A DNA stretch of 64,000 nucleotides from Beijerinckiaceae bacterium (lineage in GTDB: Bacteria; Pseudomonadota; Alphaproteobacteria; Rhizobiales; Beijerinckiaceae), in contig CANBNG010000010.1 of NCBI GenBank assembly GCA_947370975.1, positions 1-64,000 of the forward strand. The letters are read 5' to 3'. The notes beneath the pieces were generated by a model. The model was given only the letters and a program-made list of their open reading frames with translations, was not told the origin of the DNA and did not search any database. Positions 63,791-64,000 of the stretch are shown here, in pieces. The translations under genes and the position numbers were made by a program. The first letter of the stretch is position 1. Each line of letters begins with the position of its first letter.

Positions 63791-64000
63791 ATGCATATTC
63801 GCGCGCCGAAGGATTTCTGGTCGGGACTGATGTTTCTGGCCTTTGCCGCCGTCACTCTGGTGACATCGAGCGGCTATTCAATGGGACGCGGCGGGCGCAT
63901 GGGGCCGGGCTATTTCCCGACCCTGCTCGGCGCGGTTCTCGTGCTTCTTGGCCTGATCCTCGTCGTGCGTTCACTGGCGACCGAGGGGGAGGCAATCCAG
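63791..64000 (+). CDS. Tripartite tricarboxylate transporter small membrane subunit TctB, partial
   Basis: The visible 70 residues show an N-terminal membrane span (FWSGLMFLAFAAVTLVTSS), the TctB turn GRGGRMGPGYFPTLLG and a second span (AVLVLLGLILVVRSL). Together with TctA, expected beyond the window, it forms the membrane part of the transporter served by the binding protein just upstream. The gene is cut by the window edge at 64000. Confidence 0.85.
   Translation, partial: MHIRAPKDFWSGLMFLAFAAVTLVTSSGYSMGRGGRMGPGYFPTLLGAVLVLLGLILVVRSLATEGEAIQ

Overview
The window looks like chromosomal DNA of an alphaproteobacterium, most likely of the order Hyphomicrobiales (Rhizobiales). The evidence is the high GC content, the tRNA-Leu/tig/clpP/clpX/lon block, the recG/sdhE/mfd block, glmS/glmU, an opgGH glucan operon, HspQ, IalB, a candidate MmgR/suhB-type small RNA, and substrate-binding proteins of the Liv, NMT1 and Tct classes. 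I cannot fix family or genus from sequence alone; Beijerinckiaceae-like lineages are one possibility. Layout: 1-1302 is a mobile scar. An IS3-family element end abuts an integrase that has lost its start, and that gene stops at the 3' end of a tRNA-Asp gene. 1439-3789 holds a ClpP-fold periplasmic protein, a small secreted protein made of three 27-residue repeats, a cold-shock protein and a GntR regulator. 3815-11198 is a divergent catabolic locus. One operon encodes an NTF2-like protein, a PuuE-like deacetylase, an amidase and the GntR regulator; the opposite operon encodes a branched-chain-type ABC importer whose last gene fuses LivM, LivG and LivF. 11219-14937 holds a HicAB toxin-antitoxin pair beside tRNA-Val, an arylsulfatase and a CsbD stress protein. 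15017-23176 is the proteostasis block (lon, clpX, clpP, tig, tRNA-Leu), with an unknown membrane protein gene between lon and clpX. 23296-34549 is mixed metabolism: a nucleotidyltransferase-fold protein behind an array of repeated motifs, a TauD-type dioxygenase with a divergent LysR regulator, a multicopper-oxidase fold protein that has lost copper ligands, the candidate small RNA, NAD(P)HX repair, a malyl-CoA lyase, HspQ, IalB, a peptide-type binding protein and a DsbA-family protein. 34777-49893 is core housekeeping and envelope synthesis: mfd, sdhE, recG, DUF502, glmS, glmU, opgG, opgH and a small anchored protein. 50057-50764 is a CBS/BON protein behind a perfect FNR/FixK-type box. 52055-60756 carries a possible aldehyde/acid route: an NDP-forming acyl-CoA synthetase, a VWA protein and a form-II-like molybdenum hydroxylase (L, S and M subunits), with a divergent TPP-dependent decarboxylase-like enzyme. 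60757-64000 holds a small unknown protein and the binding proteins of two different uptake systems; the Tct operon runs off the right edge. How it fits together: the two accessory loci (3.1-11.2 kb and 52-64 kb) each pair hydrolytic or oxidative enzymes with high-affinity uptake. This is typical of soil or plant-associated heterotrophs that scavenge amides, aromatic acids or carboxylates. Four copies of two families of intergenic palindromic repeats lie in gaps of the second half of the window.
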